A DNA stretch of 42,502 nucleotides from Clostridiales bacterium (GCA_019418305.1 DYCA01000008.1:344-42845); one strand, 5' to 3'. Shown: positions 1-8,531, counted from the first letter of the stretch. Numbers and translations: made by a program. Notes: a model not told the origin generated them from the letters alone.

Positions 1-360
1 CATCACCGCCTCTGTACCGCTGTTCACCATGCGTACCATTTCGATATGCGGCACCATCGACACCATCTTCTCCGCCATCTCGACTTCTAAAGCGGTCGGC
101 GCGCCGAAGGACAAGCCGTTGACCATACGGTCATAGACCGCTTTCAGAATATCCGGATGGCTGTGGCCGAGCACCATCGGCCCCCATGAACCGACGTAGT
201 CGATATATTCCAGCCCATCCTCGTCCAGGATGTGGCTGCCCAAGCCCTTGACGATAAAGCGCGGCGTACCGCCCACTGCGCGAAACGCACGCACCGGCGA
301 GTTCACCCCGCCCGGCAGCACCTTTTTGGCTCGCTCGAAAAGCTGTTCCGACTTCGTCAT
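1..360 (-). CDS. hemL: Glutamate-1-semialdehyde 2,1-aminomutase, N-terminal part (cut by window edge)
   Basis: This is the first 120 codons of the PLP enzyme that turns glutamate-1-semialdehyde into 5-aminolevulinate, the last step of the C5 route to tetrapyrroles. The reading frame is open from the start at 360 to base 1, so the rest lies beyond the left edge. The family-typical N terminus is visible ([19 protein letters not shown]), as are the segments [16 protein letters not shown] and [10 protein letters not shown]. The PLP lysine is not in the window. The start overlaps the hemB stop codon (ATGA), so translation is probably coupled. It is the last visible gene of the B12-riboswitch-led unit. 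Identity is firm; only completeness is unknown. Confidence 0.95.
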   Translation of the reverse strand, partial: MTKSEQLFERAKKVLPGGVNSPVRAFRAVGGTPRFIVKGLGSHILDEDGLEYIDYVGSWGPMVLGHSHPDILKAVYDRMVNGLSFGAPTALEVEMAEKMVSMVPHIEMVRMVNSGTEAVM

Positions 361-1346
361 CAGCCGATATCCCCCTTCCGAATCGCGTCCGCAAGCTCAC
401 AGGCGTAATAAGTAATCAGAATATCCGCGCCCGCGCGGAAAATCGATACCGCGCTCTCACACATCACACCGTATTCGTCAATCAGCCCCGCTTTCGCCGC
501 GGCCTTTATCATCGCATATTCGCCCGAAACCGCGTATGCCGCGACCGGCAGTTCAAACCGCTGCTTGCACTGATACACAAGGTCAAGATAGCTCATCGCG
601 GGCTTAATCATCAGAATATCCGCGCCCTCCTGCACGTCTAGCGCGCACTCACGCATCGCCTCGCGGCTGTTGTGCCAATCCATCTGATAGGAACGGCGGT
701 CGCCGAAGGACGGCGCAGAACCCGCCGCGTCGCGGAACGGACCGTAAAAGGAGGAAGCATATTTGGCGGCGTAGGACATAATCGGCACACCCGTAAAGCC
801 GTTCTGGTCGAGCGCGCCGCGGATGGCCGCAACACGGCCGTCCATCATATCGCTCGGCGCGACCATATCCGCGCCCGCTACGGCGTGCGACACCGCAATC
901 TGCGCCAGCCGTACAATCGTCTGGTCGTTATCAACATCGCAGCCGCACAGGATACCGCAATGCCCGTGGCTGGTGTATTCGCACATACACACGTCGGTGA
1001 TGACGTACATCTCTGGGGCCAGTTCCTTAATTTTACGGATGCCCCGCTGCACGATACCATCCTCTGCCCACGCGCCTGAGCCGATTTCGTCCTTTTCCTT
1101 CGGCAGGCCGAACAGAATCACGCGCGACACGCCGTGCGCGCGGGCGCGCTCGACCATGCGATACAGCTGGTCAGGGGAATAGTGATACTGACCGGGCAGC
1201 GAGGGAATCTCCTCGTAAATGCCCTCCCCCTCCATGACGAAAATCGGCCAAATCAGGCTTTCGGGCGAAAGGCGCGTCTCGCGCACCATACGGCGCAGGC
1301 CGTCCGATGTGCGCAGGCGGCGCGGGCGAATGCTGTCATTAAACAT
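360..1346 (-). CDS. hemB: Porphobilinogen synthase (5-aminolevulinate dehydratase)
   Basis: Condenses two 5-aminolevulinate molecules to porphobilinogen in the cytoplasm. The protein has 328 residues, normal for the family. The two Schiff-base lysines are K195 (in [17 protein letters not shown]) and K248 (in [12 protein letters not shown]). Cysteines C120, C122 and C130 in [14 protein letters not shown] form the zinc-site pattern of zinc-type enzymes. The start at 1346 directly abuts the stop codon of cobA-hemD, with a strong GGAGGAG ribosome binding site lying inside the end of that gene. It overlaps hemL at its own 3' end. Regulation is presumably by the distant cobalamin riboswitch. Confidence 0.97.
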   Translation of the reverse strand: MFNDSIRPRRLRTSDGLRRMVRETRLSPESLIWPIFVMEGEGIYEEIPSLPGQYHYSPDQLYRMVERARAHGVSRVILFGLPKEKDEIGSGAWAEDGIVQRGIRKIKELAPEMYVITDVCMCEYTSHGHCGILCGCDVDNDQTIVRLAQIAVSHAVAGADMVAPSDMMDGRVAAIRGALDQNGFTGVPIMSYAAKYASSFYGPFRDAAGSAPSFGDRRSYQMDWHNSREAMRECALDVQEGADILMIKPAMSYLDLVYQCKQRFELPVAAYAVSGEYAMIKAAAKAGLIDEYGVMCESAVSIFRAGADILITYYACELADAIRKGDIG

Positions 1347-2831
1347 TTATATCTCCTCCTTGATGCAGGCGACCAAGTCGTCTATGGTTGCATTTTTTGC
1401 GATTTTCACCTTGTTATAGTACTGCTTTGCGGCATCGGCGGTCTGCTTACCGATGCAGAACGCGGTAAAGCCGGTACGGTCTGCGCCGATGGTCTCGACA
1501 AAGCCCTCGACCGTTGAGACACTGGTGAACGTTACCCCATCCACCTTACCTGCGATGAGTAGGCTTCGCAGCGCGTCCGCCTTGTCGCAATGGTGCACCG
1601 TGTCGTAAAGCGGTACATCGGTCACGCGGATGCCCGCGCGGGCGAGCTTTTCGGGTAAAAGCTGTCCGCCCTGCGCCGCGCGCAGCAGCAGAACCGAACC
1701 GCCCTGCGGCATTGCATCAATCAGCACATCCGCAAGGTGCTCCCCGTCGTACTGCGCGGGAATCAGGTCGGCGGTCAGACCGTAAGCTGCCAGCGCATTC
1801 GCCGTCCCCTTGCCGATGGCCGCAAGTTTCATGCCGTACAGCGCCCGCAGGTCGCGGCCGAGTTTGCGCAGCGCATGCACCGCCGCGGGCACGCCCGCCG
1901 GACTGGTAAACACCGCCCAGTCATGCGACTGCTCCAGCGCCGCTGCAAGTGGCTGCGCGTCCTCGCGCTCGACGGTTTCGATGCATGGCGCTTCGATGAC
2001 GTTTGCGCCCAGTGCACGCAGCCGCGCGGCGAGTGTACCCGCCCGCGCTTTCGGTCGGGTCACGACGATGGTTTTGCCGTGCAGCGGCAAGGGCGTAAAC
2101 CAGTCGAGCGCATCGCTCAGTTTGCACACCCGTCCAACCACGATGAGCGCTGGGCTTTGCAGCCCCGCTTTGCGCACCGCACCCGCGAGGTCAGCGAGGT
2201 CTGTCACCACCTTGCGCTGCGTGCCGCGCGCGCCGTTTTCGATGACGGCTGCAGGCATGTTGGGCTGCATGCCCGCGCGCAGCAAACCGTCTGTCACCTG
2301 CTCAAGTGCGGTCAACCCCATCAGGAACACCAGCGTGCCGTCCAGCCGCACCAAGCTGGCAAAGTCGATTTTCAGCGGCTTTCCCGCACGCGCATGCGCC
2401 GTGATGATATGCACCGACGAGGTGAAATCCCGATGTGTGACCGGAATACCCGCAAACGCGGGCGCCGCCAGCGCGCTCGTCACGCCCGGAATGACCCGAA
2501 ACGGCACGCCGTTTGCCAGCAGATGCTCACACTCCTCGCCGCCGCGCCCGAACAGAAAGCAGTCCCCGCCCTTGAGACGCACGACGTTTTTCCCTTCGCG
2601 TGCGAGCCGCACCAATATTTCGTTAATCTGCTCCTGCGGCACGGGATGGTGATTGTTTTCTTTGCCCACCGACACACACGCGGCCCCCGATGGGATAAGG
2701 TCGAGAATATCCTCGCCCACCAGCCGGTCGTATACTACCGCGTCCGCCTGCGCAATTGCCTGCGCGCCCGCTGTCGTCAGCAGTCCTTTATCGCCCGGTC
2801 CTGCGCCGACCAGCGTTACCGTTCCTGTCAT
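1347..2831 (-). CDS. cobA-hemD: Fused uroporphyrinogen-III C-methyltransferase / uroporphyrinogen-III synthase
   Basis: A 494-residue bifunctional enzyme. Residues 1 to about 240 are the SAM-dependent methyltransferase that makes precorrin-2 from uroporphyrinogen III: N-terminal VTLVGAGPGDKGLLT, then GRGGEE and VIPGVTSALAAPAFAGIPVTHR. Residues from about 250 to the end are uroporphyrinogen-III synthase (HemD), starting at KTIVVTRPKARAGTLAARLR and containing FTSPAGV and FTSVSTVEGF. CobA-HemD fusions are well known in Clostridia; the fusion commits uroporphyrinogen III directly to the corrin/siroheme branch. The start overlaps the hemC stop by 4 bases (ATGA). No frame defect is visible. Confidence 0.96.
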   Translation of the reverse strand: MTGTVTLVGAGPGDKGLLTTAGAQAIAQADAVVYDRLVGEDILDLIPSGAACVSVGKENNHHPVPQEQINEILVRLAREGKNVVRLKGGDCFLFGRGGEECEHLLANGVPFRVIPGVTSALAAPAFAGIPVTHRDFTSSVHIITAHARAGKPLKIDFASLVRLDGTLVFLMGLTALEQVTDGLLRAGMQPNMPAAVIENGARGTQRKVVTDLADLAGAVRKAGLQSPALIVVGRVCKLSDALDWFTPLPLHGKTIVVTRPKARAGTLAARLRALGANVIEAPCIETVEREDAQPLAAALEQSHDWAVFTSPAGVPAAVHALRKLGRDLRALYGMKLAAIGKGTANALAAYGLTADLIPAQYDGEHLADVLIDAMPQGGSVLLLRAAQGGQLLPEKLARAGIRVTDVPLYDTVHHCDKADALRSLLIAGKVDGVTFTSVSTVEGFVETIGADRTGFTAFCIGKQTADAAKQYYNKVKIAKNATIDDLVACIKEEI

Positions 2832-3691
2832 ACCGTTCCCTCCGCCTGATGTTTGAGTTGCAGCGCGAGCGTACGGCCAAGGGCGGCGGCTTCCGCCCGC
2901 CGGCCGATTACTGCGCCGCGCACCATATGCTGCTCATCTGCCGACACATACAGCCCGCGCAGGTGCAGCGTATCATCCTGCACCTCGGCATAGGCCGCGA
3001 CCGGCGCAAAACACCCGCCGCCGAGTGCTTGGACAAACGCCCGCTCGGCTGCCGCACAGTCGCGCGCGTCCGCATCGTCGACCAGATGCACCTTGTCTTC
3101 CCATTCCCCCGCGCGGCCCTGCACGGCCAGAATGCCTTGCCCCGCTGCCGGGATGATCTCGTCCGGCGAAAAATACCGGCTGATGCGATCCTGCAATCCC
3201 AAACGGTGCAGCCCCGCCGCCGCCAGCACCAGCGCGCCGTACGCACCGCTGTCGAGCTTTTTAAGCCGCGTCTGCACGTTGCCGCGCACGGGCTGCACGT
3301 CGATATCGGGAAACAGCGCTTTCAGCTGCACCCGCCGCCGCGCGGACGCGCAGCCAATCGGCTTTGCCTTATCCCAAACGCCGCTCTCCGGCAGCACCAG
3401 CGCATCGCGCGCGTCCTCGCGTTTGGTAAACGCCACAAGCGGCAGGCCATCCGGCTGCTCCATCGGCACGTCTTTTAAGCTGTGCACGGTCAAATCGACC
3501 CGCCCGTCCGCCAGCGCGCGGTCAAGCTCCTTGACGAACAGACCTTTGCCGCCGACTTTGTCGAGTGTTCTGTCCAGAATCTTATCGCCCGTGGTTTTCA
3601 TCGTGATGAGTTCACAGTCGCCCAGCGCGCGGCAGACCTCCTCGGCCTGCACGACCGCCAAACGGCTGTCTCTGCTGCCCACTCGAATCAT
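2828..3691 (-). CDS. hemC: Hydroxymethylbilane synthase (porphobilinogen deaminase)
   Basis: Polymerises four porphobilinogens into hydroxymethylbilane. I place the start at 3691, where the conserved N terminus MIRVGSRDSRLAVVQAEEV begins; an in-frame upstream extension to 3868 exists but only reads across the dehydrogenase remnant. This gives 287 residues, a little below the usual length of about 300. The motifs TTGDKILD, FVKELDRAL, VHSLKDVPM and GNVQTRL are present. The dipyrromethane cofactor cysteine is most likely the one in LGGGCFAPVAAYA. The start codon overlaps the TGA of the remnant frame (3688-3690), and the 3' end overlaps cobA-hemD (ATGA). Confidence 0.95.
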   Translation of the reverse strand: MIRVGSRDSRLAVVQAEEVCRALGDCELITMKTTGDKILDRTLDKVGGKGLFVKELDRALADGRVDLTVHSLKDVPMEQPDGLPLVAFTKREDARDALVLPESGVWDKAKPIGCASARRRVQLKALFPDIDVQPVRGNVQTRLKKLDSGAYGALVLAAAGLHRLGLQDRISRYFSPDEIIPAAGQGILAVQGRAGEWEDKVHLVDDADARDCAAAERAFVQALGGGCFAPVAAYAEVQDDTLHLRGLYVSADEQHMVRGAVIGRRAEAAALGRTLALQLKHQAEGTV

Positions 3692-4037
3692 GTCATTTCC
3701 TCCAATACCGTGCGGATGCGCTTTGCCGCCGCCGCCGTTTTGCCATGTGCCGTGCCGTCCGACACCACGCCTGCCGTAAGTCCTCCACCCTCGCACACGG
3801 CGGGAAAGAAAAAGGTCGATTCCGCCGCGCAGTCGGCCACACTGCACGGAATGTGCAAATCCGCGCAATCCGCCGCAATACGGCGATTGACCTGCCGGTC
3901 ATTCGTTGCCGCGACTGCCAGAAAAACGCCCGAAAGATCGCTTTTCTCATAGCCGCGAACGGCATCAACCGCGATTCCCGCCGGACTTTCCGGCGCAACC
4001 ACTTTTTGCCCGCGAGCGAGACGAACAACGGAAAACG
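3688..4037 (-). pseudogene. Remnant of precorrin-2 dehydrogenase / sirohydrochlorin synthase (CysG-N/Met8 type)
   Basis: From about 4004 down to 3688 one frame reads VVAPESPAGI, then SGVFLAVAATNDRQVNRRIA, FFFPAVCEGGGLTAGVV and AAAAKRIRTVLEEM. This follows the pattern of the precorrin-2 dehydrogenase family, which oxidises precorrin-2 to sirohydrochlorin. The N-terminal FPLFVSLAGKK is present only in the cbiJ frame. The two halves join if the T5 run at 4003-4007 (A5 on the coding strand) were six bases. Even then the stretch of about 25 residues holding the GGG nucleotide-binding loop is missing between GKK and VVAPE. There is no separate start codon. Its TGA overlaps the hemC start, which suggests it was once a working coupled gene. 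Confidence 0.7.
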
Positions 4038-4817
4038 CGGCGCGGATTCGGACCGCTTGTGCGCCGGTGCCGTCCAGCCGAAACGCGCTGCAAGAAAGTC
4101 CTGCGTTTCGCCGAGCGTCTTGCCCTCCTCTGCACGCGGACGGGCGATAACAAGAACGGTCGCGCCTACTTCGCGCGCCGCCGACAGCTTTTCCGCAAAG
4201 CCTCCCGCCGCGCCCGTGTCCTTGGTGACCAGAATGTCCGCGCGCGTCTGGCGCAGCAGAGCCGCGTTCATTTCATGCGAAAACGGTCCCTGCATCGCAA
4301 CAATCTGTGCGCCCGCAAAGCCCAGCGACGCGCACTGCTCGAGTACGGAGACGCTTGGCAGCACCCGCGCGGCCAGCCGCTCCCGCCAGCCGCGCACCGC
4401 TGTAAACGCCTCCAGCTCCTTGCTGCCGGTTGTCAGCAGCGCGCGGCCGGGATGCTCATTCAGCCAACGCACCGCAGCGGCGGTGTCAGGCACGGGAATC
4501 ACGCCCTCGCCGTTCAGCGCGGGACGCATCAGACGTTCGTACTGCGCGCCGGTCTGTGCGCAGGCCGCACGCAGATTATCCGAAACCACCGCGGCATACG
4601 GATGAGTTGCGTCCACCAGCAGGATGTCCGCATCCAGCACGGCCGCCATCGCATCCGCGTCCAGCCGCCCCTCATGCACCGTGATGCCGTGCATCGGCTC
4701 CATGACGGCCGCGCCGTAGTCGGTCGCAACGTAGACGTCCGCGTTTCCGCCGCAGGCCGAAACGAAGCGGCACAGCGCGTGTCCCTCGCTCGTACCCGAG
4801 AAAATGACCAGTTTCAT
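3693..4817 (-). CDS. cbiJ: Precorrin-6A reductase (CbiJ/CobK) with an out-of-frame C-terminal tail
   Basis: The first ~250 residues are a cobalt-precorrin-6A reductase, which reduces the macrocycle with NAD(P)H: KLVIFSGTSEGHALCR, the central VDATHPYA motif, LLTTGSKEL and ILVTKDTGAAGGFAEKL. CbiJ proteins usually end near here (about 250 residues), but this frame runs on to 374. Residues about 258-271 read RFPLFVSLAGKK, the typical start of precorrin-2 dehydrogenase, and the remaining ~100 residues are arginine-rich nonsense. The proper dehydrogenase sequence continues in another frame (see the pseudogene at 3688-4037). The start overlaps the cbiH stop by 4 bases. The CbiJ part looks functional; the tail probably is not. 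Confidence 0.85.
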   Translation of the reverse strand: MKLVIFSGTSEGHALCRFVSACGGNADVYVATDYGAAVMEPMHGITVHEGRLDADAMAAVLDADILLVDATHPYAAVVSDNLRAACAQTGAQYERLMRPALNGEGVIPVPDTAAAVRWLNEHPGRALLTTGSKELEAFTAVRGWRERLAARVLPSVSVLEQCASLGFAGAQIVAMQGPFSHEMNAALLRQTRADILVTKDTGAAGGFAEKLSAAREVGATVLVIARPRAEEGKTLGETQDFLAARFGWTAPAHKRSESAPRFPLFVSLAGKKWLRRKVRRESRLMPFAAMRKAIFRAFFWQSRQRMTGRSIAVLRRIARICTFRAVWPTARRNRPFSFPPCARVEDLRQAWCRTARHMAKRRRRQSASARYWRK

Positions 4818-5542
4818 ACGCCGCGATACCCCCGCGGCGTGACCATGCGCCCGTTTATCACGCGCGTGCGGCTGTTGCCGACAAACACGGTCGTCAGCAT
4901 ATCGGCCTGTATATTACGCAGTGCACCAAGCGTCGTCAAAGTATATGTCTCGCCTTCGCGGCCGATGTTGCGCACCGTGCCGCACACGGTTTCCGGCGGC
5001 AAAGTCTCAAGCAGGATATCGCACGCGCGCTGTAAATGGTCGGTGCGCTTTTTGCTTGCCGGGTTATAGAGCGCAATGCAGAAATCGCCTTGTGCCGCGC
5101 CGCGCAGGCGTTTCTCAATGACCTCCCAAGGCGTCAGCAAATCGGAAAGCGACACACACGCAAAATCATTGGTCAGCGGTGCGCCCAGCACCGCGCCGCC
5201 CGACAGCGCCGCCGTCACGCCCGGAATGACCTCGATTTGGATTTCCGGGTCCTGCGCGCACACCTCAAGCAGCAGTCCCGCCATGCCGTACACACCTGCG
5301 TCGCCCGACGAAACGACTGCGACCGTATGCCCGTCCTTCGCCGCGTCGCGCGCCGCTGTGCAGCGGTCCACCTCGCGCGTCATACCGGTCTGGATGCGCG
5401 TTTTGCCCTTGATGAGTTCTTCGATCAAATCGAGGTACAGCCCGTACCCCGCCACGCAGTCGCACTGCTCGAGCGCGCGCACGGCACGCAGTGTCATCTG
5501 CTCCGCGCCGCCCGGCCCGATGCCGATGCAATACAGCTTCAT
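4814..5542 (-). CDS. cbiH: Precorrin-3B / cobalt-precorrin-3 C17-methyltransferase
   Basis: SAM-dependent methyltransferase that methylates C17 and drives ring contraction in anaerobic corrin synthesis. I use the start at 5542 (MKLYCIGIGPGGAEQMTLRA), which overlaps the hemA stop by 4 bases; an upstream in-frame start at 5575 would only add residues with no family match. This gives 242 residues, normal for CbiH. Motifs: the GIGPGG loop, CVAGYGLYLDLI, VVSSGDAGVYGMAGL (SAM site), IEVIPGVTAALSGGAVLGAPLTNDFACVSL in part, and the C-terminal TTVFVGNSRTRVINGRMVTPRGY. No C-terminal ferredoxin-like extension is present. It overlaps cbiJ downstream. Confidence 0.94.
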   Translation of the reverse strand: MKLYCIGIGPGGAEQMTLRAVRALEQCDCVAGYGLYLDLIEELIKGKTRIQTGMTREVDRCTAARDAAKDGHTVAVVSSGDAGVYGMAGLLLEVCAQDPEIQIEVIPGVTAALSGGAVLGAPLTNDFACVSLSDLLTPWEVIEKRLRGAAQGDFCIALYNPASKKRTDHLQRACDILLETLPPETVCGTVRNIGREGETYTLTTLGALRNIQADMLTTVFVGNSRTRVINGRMVTPRGYRGV

Positions 5543-6744
5543 CTGCCGCTCCCCTTTCTCATATGCGCAAGGCACGCCTCCAGCCTGCCTGCGTCCACCA
5601 GTTCCTTCATGCCGCCCAGCAGCAAATCCACCGTTTTGCCGACCGCGAGTTCCATCAGTCCGTCCATATCCCCGTCACGGTACAAATCACCGTAGGCGTG
5701 GTCGAAATGCAGACGGTCGAGCGCAGTGTCTTTGATTTCGGCAATCACGGGCAGCGCCTGCCGGTAGGCATGCCACCGATAAAACTCCGCCTGCTCCTCC
5801 TCCAGAATACGCGCCGCCGCCTGTTTCGCCGCAACGTTGCGCGAATCATCCAAATCTCCCAAATCGTCGAGATTATACAGCGTCACGCGCGCATCTTCGC
5901 CCGCTTCCTGCTCAATATCGCGCGGCATAGCAAGGTCGAGCAGCAGGCGCGGCGGCTGATGCAAATCACGAATCTGCTGCGCGGTGAGCGTAAAATGCGG
6001 GCTGGTCGTTGCGCTGACCGCGAGGTCCGCGCCCTCGAGCACCTCGCACCGCCGGTCATACGGAAAGGTATCGCATCCGGCGGGGACAATCGTCTCGCCG
6101 TGATGGTAACTGCGCAGCGTGACCGTCACCGCGCAGCCTTGCGCACGCAAGGCTGCGGCGGCCAGCCGCCCCATCTCTCCGTTGCCGATGACGACTGCGC
6201 GACGGCCTTCCAGCGCCCCGAAAAAGTCCTGCGCCCGCCGCACACCCGCTGTCGCTGCGGAGGCAGGCACGCCGGTGAGTTTGACCTCGGTGCGCACGCG
6301 CTTGCCTGCGGTTACCGCGCGGCGAAACAGTGTGTCGAGCACACTGTCCATGGTCTGTGCCTCACGCGCAAGCGCAGCGGCATCACGCACCTGCGTGAGA
6401 ATCTGGTCATCTCCGAAAATCTGGGATTCCAGTCCCGCCGCGACCGCCATCAGATGCTGCACGCACGCCTCACCCGTGCGAGTCACGCTCAGCCCGCGAA
6501 GCGATGCCGCATCAAAGCCTGCCGCGCGAGCAAGCATGGCGAGTGGGTCGAGCGACACGCCATCCTCACCGTGCACATACAACTCGGTGCGGTTGCAGGT
6601 CGCCAGCAGCACACAGCCCGAAACGCCCGGCATTTCCGCAATACTCGGCAGCAGCGCCTGCACCTGCCCGCGCACAAACGATACGCGCTCCCGCTGCTTC
6701 AGCGGCGCATGCACAAAATCAATTCCCATCATCGTGAGGTTCAC
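5539..6744 (-). CDS. hemA: Glutamyl-tRNA reductase
   Basis: Reduces glutamyl-tRNA to glutamate-1-semialdehyde, the committed and usually rate-limiting step of tetrapyrrole synthesis. It has 401 residues, close to the family length. The catalytic cysteine is C50 in LLATCNRTELY. GLESQIFGDDQILTQV is the substrate-domain signature, and RAVVIGNGEMGRLAAAAL is the NADPH-binding loop. The start is a GTG at 6744 that overlaps the preceding stop codon. Its position inside a cobalamin (cbi) run, between cbiG and cbiH, means aminolevulinate supply is tied to corrin synthesis. Regulation is presumably through the riboswitch at 11655-11824. Confidence 0.96.
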   Translation of the reverse strand: MNLTMMGIDFVHAPLKQRERVSFVRGQVQALLPSIAEMPGVSGCVLLATCNRTELYVHGEDGVSLDPLAMLARAAGFDAASLRGLSVTRTGEACVQHLMAVAAGLESQIFGDDQILTQVRDAAALAREAQTMDSVLDTLFRRAVTAGKRVRTEVKLTGVPASAATAGVRRAQDFFGALEGRRAVVIGNGEMGRLAAAALRAQGCAVTVTLRSYHHGETIVPAGCDTFPYDRRCEVLEGADLAVSATTSPHFTLTAQQIRDLHQPPRLLLDLAMPRDIEQEAGEDARVTLYNLDDLGDLDDSRNVAAKQAAARILEEEQAEFYRWHAYRQALPVIAEIKDTALDRLHFDHAYGDLYRDGDMDGLMELAVGKTVDLLLGGMKELVDAGRLEACLAHMRKGSGR

Positions 6745-7055
6745 AGTTTTTTGTCCTCCAACTGTTTTTCATCAAAGTCTGCGCGCCAGTCCTGCTGCGA
6801 CAGCGCTATGGTCACGCCGTGCCCCGCCGTTTTTCGGCAAAGCAGCACACCGCCCGCCGCAGCGCATACTGCCGCGCGCTCGCACACATTATCCACGCCG
6901 ACCGTGCGCGCGACAAAGTCCGACGGCGTAAAGTCGCCCGACACGCTTTGCAGCATCTCCGCTGAAAACACGGTCAGCGACAGGCCGTGCGTTTCGCAGA
7001 AGTGCAGCAATCCCGGCTCGTTTTGCTTTACGTCAATGCTCGCAATCCCGCGCAC
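6741..7055 (-). CDS. cbiG: CbiG C-terminal domain (separate frame)
   Basis: A 104-residue frame that matches only the C-terminal (CobE-like) domain of cobalt-precorrin-5A hydrolase: RGIASIDVKQNEPGLL, LSLTVFSAEML, VCERAAVCAAAGGVLLCRKTAGHGVTIA. In normal CbiG this domain follows the middle domain directly. Here it lies in a different frame and starts at an in-frame GTG at 7055, overlapping the upstream frame by 23 bases. Removing one C from the CCC run at 7061-7063 joins both frames seamlessly into ...LDTAEAVRGIASID. I therefore read this as the back half of a frame-broken cbiG. A genuine two-gene arrangement is possible, since the domain does occur alone as CobE. Its stop overlaps the hemA GTG start. 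Confidence 0.75.
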   Translation of the reverse strand: MRGIASIDVKQNEPGLLHFCETHGLSLTVFSAEMLQSVSGDFTPSDFVARTVGVDNVCERAAVCAAAGGVLLCRKTAGHGVTIALSQQDWRADFDEKQLEDKKL

Positions 7056-7779
7056 CGCTTCCCGCCGTGTCCAGCGCCACCTGCGCGGCGGCTTCTATTG
7101 TTTTTTCGTCCGTCCCCTTGCGGCAGCCGACACCGAGGAAAACAACCCGCGGCACCAGATGCAATGTATGCGCAAACGGTGCGGCCTCGGTGTCAAAACC
7201 GATGCAGAAACCGCTTTCCGGTGTGCCGTCCAGCGTCACCTGTGCGGGCAAGCTCCCCTCGACCGGAAAATCCGACCGCAGCCCGACTGTCTCGCCGCGC
7301 AGCAATGCACCGGAAACATATTTGATGTTTTTCGGGTCAACCACGACGCAGTCATGTGCCGCCGCCCATGTATCAACCGCGAAAGCCGCGCGTGCGTCGG
7401 TCGCGGTGGTGATGACCGCCTGCGCGCCCAGCCCGTCCGCCAGCCGCTCCGCGAGCGCATTCGCGCCGCCGAGGTGACCGGACAGAATCGGGATGACAAA
7501 CCGCCCCGCCTCGTCGATAACCAGCACCGCCGGGTCGAACGCCTTGCCCGCAAGATACGGCGCGACCGCGCGCACCGCGATGCCCACCGCACCGACGAAC
7601 ACGATAAGGTCACAGTCCACCATCGCCTGCTGCGCAAAGCGCGAAAGCTGCGTACCGGCAAGCGAGGGGTCCACCGTGCGGGCGTACCGCTCGGTCAGAA
7701 AATCCGGCAGCAGCGCGGCCGCTTTCTTCGCGGTCTGCGCGCCGACGGCGGTGAACGAGACAAACTTTGCGTGCTTCAT
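7033..7779 (-). CDS. cbiG: Cobalt-precorrin-5A hydrolase, N-terminal and middle domains (frame-broken)
   Basis: CbiG opens the delta-lactone ring and releases acetaldehyde in anaerobic B12 synthesis. This 248-residue frame holds the N-terminal domain (VGAVGIAVRAVAPYL; VIDEAGRFVIPILSGHLGGAN; TTATDARAAFAVD) and the middle domain (VDPKNIKYVSGALLRGE). It stops just after GVGCRKGTDEKTI at the start of the C-terminal domain. The last ~8 residues (SGARDCEH) look out of frame. The rest of the protein is in the frame at 6741-7055, and a single-base insertion in the CCC run at 7061-7063 would explain the break. The start overlaps the cbiF stop by 4 bases. The N-terminal hydrolase domain is complete, so partial activity is conceivable. 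Confidence 0.85.
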   Translation of the reverse strand: MKHAKFVSFTAVGAQTAKKAAALLPDFLTERYARTVDPSLAGTQLSRFAQQAMVDCDLIVFVGAVGIAVRAVAPYLAGKAFDPAVLVIDEAGRFVIPILSGHLGGANALAERLADGLGAQAVITTATDARAAFAVDTWAAAHDCVVVDPKNIKYVSGALLRGETVGLRSDFPVEGSLPAQVTLDGTPESGFCIGFDTEAAPFAHTLHLVPRVVFLGVGCRKGTDEKTIEAAAQVALDTAGSGARDCEH

Positions 7780-8531
7780 CGGCTGGCCTCGCGGAAGCCC
7801 GTGGTAAACGACGGGTCGTATAATTTCGAGCGGTCATATTTGTCGCCCAGAAAACCGCCGACCGTAATCAGCGCGGTTTTGGTCACGTCTTCGCGCGCGG
7901 CAGCCTCGGCCAGACCCGCCACCGTCGTGCGAATGACCTTCTCATCCGGCCAAGTCGCCTTGTAGACGATAGCAGCGGGCGTTTCAGGCGCATAGCCGCC
8001 CTGAATCAATCGCGCGGACAGCTTTTCCAGCTGTCCCGCGGACAGGAAAATCACCATCGTTGCGCCGTGCGCGGCAAGGGCCTCGATTTGCTCTTTTTCC
8101 GGCACAGGCGTGCGCCCCTCCATGCGGGTCAGGATAACCGTCTGGCTGACATTCGGCAGCGTATACTCGGCTTTTAAGGCTGCCGCCGCGCCACAGAACG
8201 AAGAAACGCCCGGGCAGACCTCGTATGCCAGTCCCAGCCGGTCGAGCGCGTCCATCTGCTCGCGGTGCGCGCCGTACACGCACGGGTCGCCCGTGTGCAA
8301 GCGCACAACCGTCTTGCCCGCCTGTGCCGCAGGCGCCATCACGGCAATGACCTCTTCGAGCGTCATTTTGGCGCTGTCATAGACTTCACAGCCGTCCTTT
8401 TTATACTCGAGCAGAGCAGGATTGACCAGTGAGCCCGCATACACAATTACGTCCGCCTGTGCAAGCAGCTTTGCGCCGCGCACGGTAATCAGGTCGGGCG
8501 CGCCCGAGCCTGCGCCGACAAAATAAATCAT
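7776..8531 (-). CDS. cbiF: Precorrin-4 / cobalt-precorrin-4 C11-methyltransferase
   Basis: SAM-dependent methyltransferase adding the C11 methyl group, 251 residues, standard length. It shows the tetrapyrrole-methylase pattern: IYFVGAGSGAPDLITVRGAKLLAQADVIVYAGSLV in the first 40 residues (loop GAGSGAPD), VVRLHTGDPCVYGA (SAM-binding, specific for the CobM/CbiF group), YEVCPGVSSFCGAAAAL and LPNVSQTVILTRMEGRTP. The last two pieces are strong markers of C11 methylases. The start overlaps the cbiL stop (ATGA) and its 3' end overlaps cbiG (ATGA), so expression should be coupled to both. Confidence 0.96.
   Translation of the reverse strand: MIYFVGAGSGAPDLITVRGAKLLAQADVIVYAGSLVNPALLEYKKDGCEVYDSAKMTLEEVIAVMAPAAQAGKTVVRLHTGDPCVYGAHREQMDALDRLGLAYEVCPGVSSFCGAAAALKAEYTLPNVSQTVILTRMEGRTPVPEKEQIEALAAHGATMVIFLSAGQLEKLSARLIQGGYAPETPAAIVYKATWPDEKVIRTTVAGLAEAAAREDVTKTALITVGGFLGDKYDRSKLYDPSFTTGFREASR

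Noticed and set aside
3692..3868. Longer N terminus for hemC starting at 3868
   Set aside because: The extra 59 residues only read the dehydrogenase remnant in another frame; the family N terminus begins at the ATG at 3691.
7033..7063. Programmed frameshift in cbiG
   Set aside because: No slippery heptamer or following stem was recognised; a one-base change in the CCC run is simpler.
5491..7965. An 824-codon open frame on the plus strand opposite hemA, cbiG and cbiF
   Set aside because: It is an antisense shadow in GC-rich DNA: composition is arginine-, histidine- and cysteine-rich without domains, and the minus strand carries well-recognised enzymes over the whole stretch.
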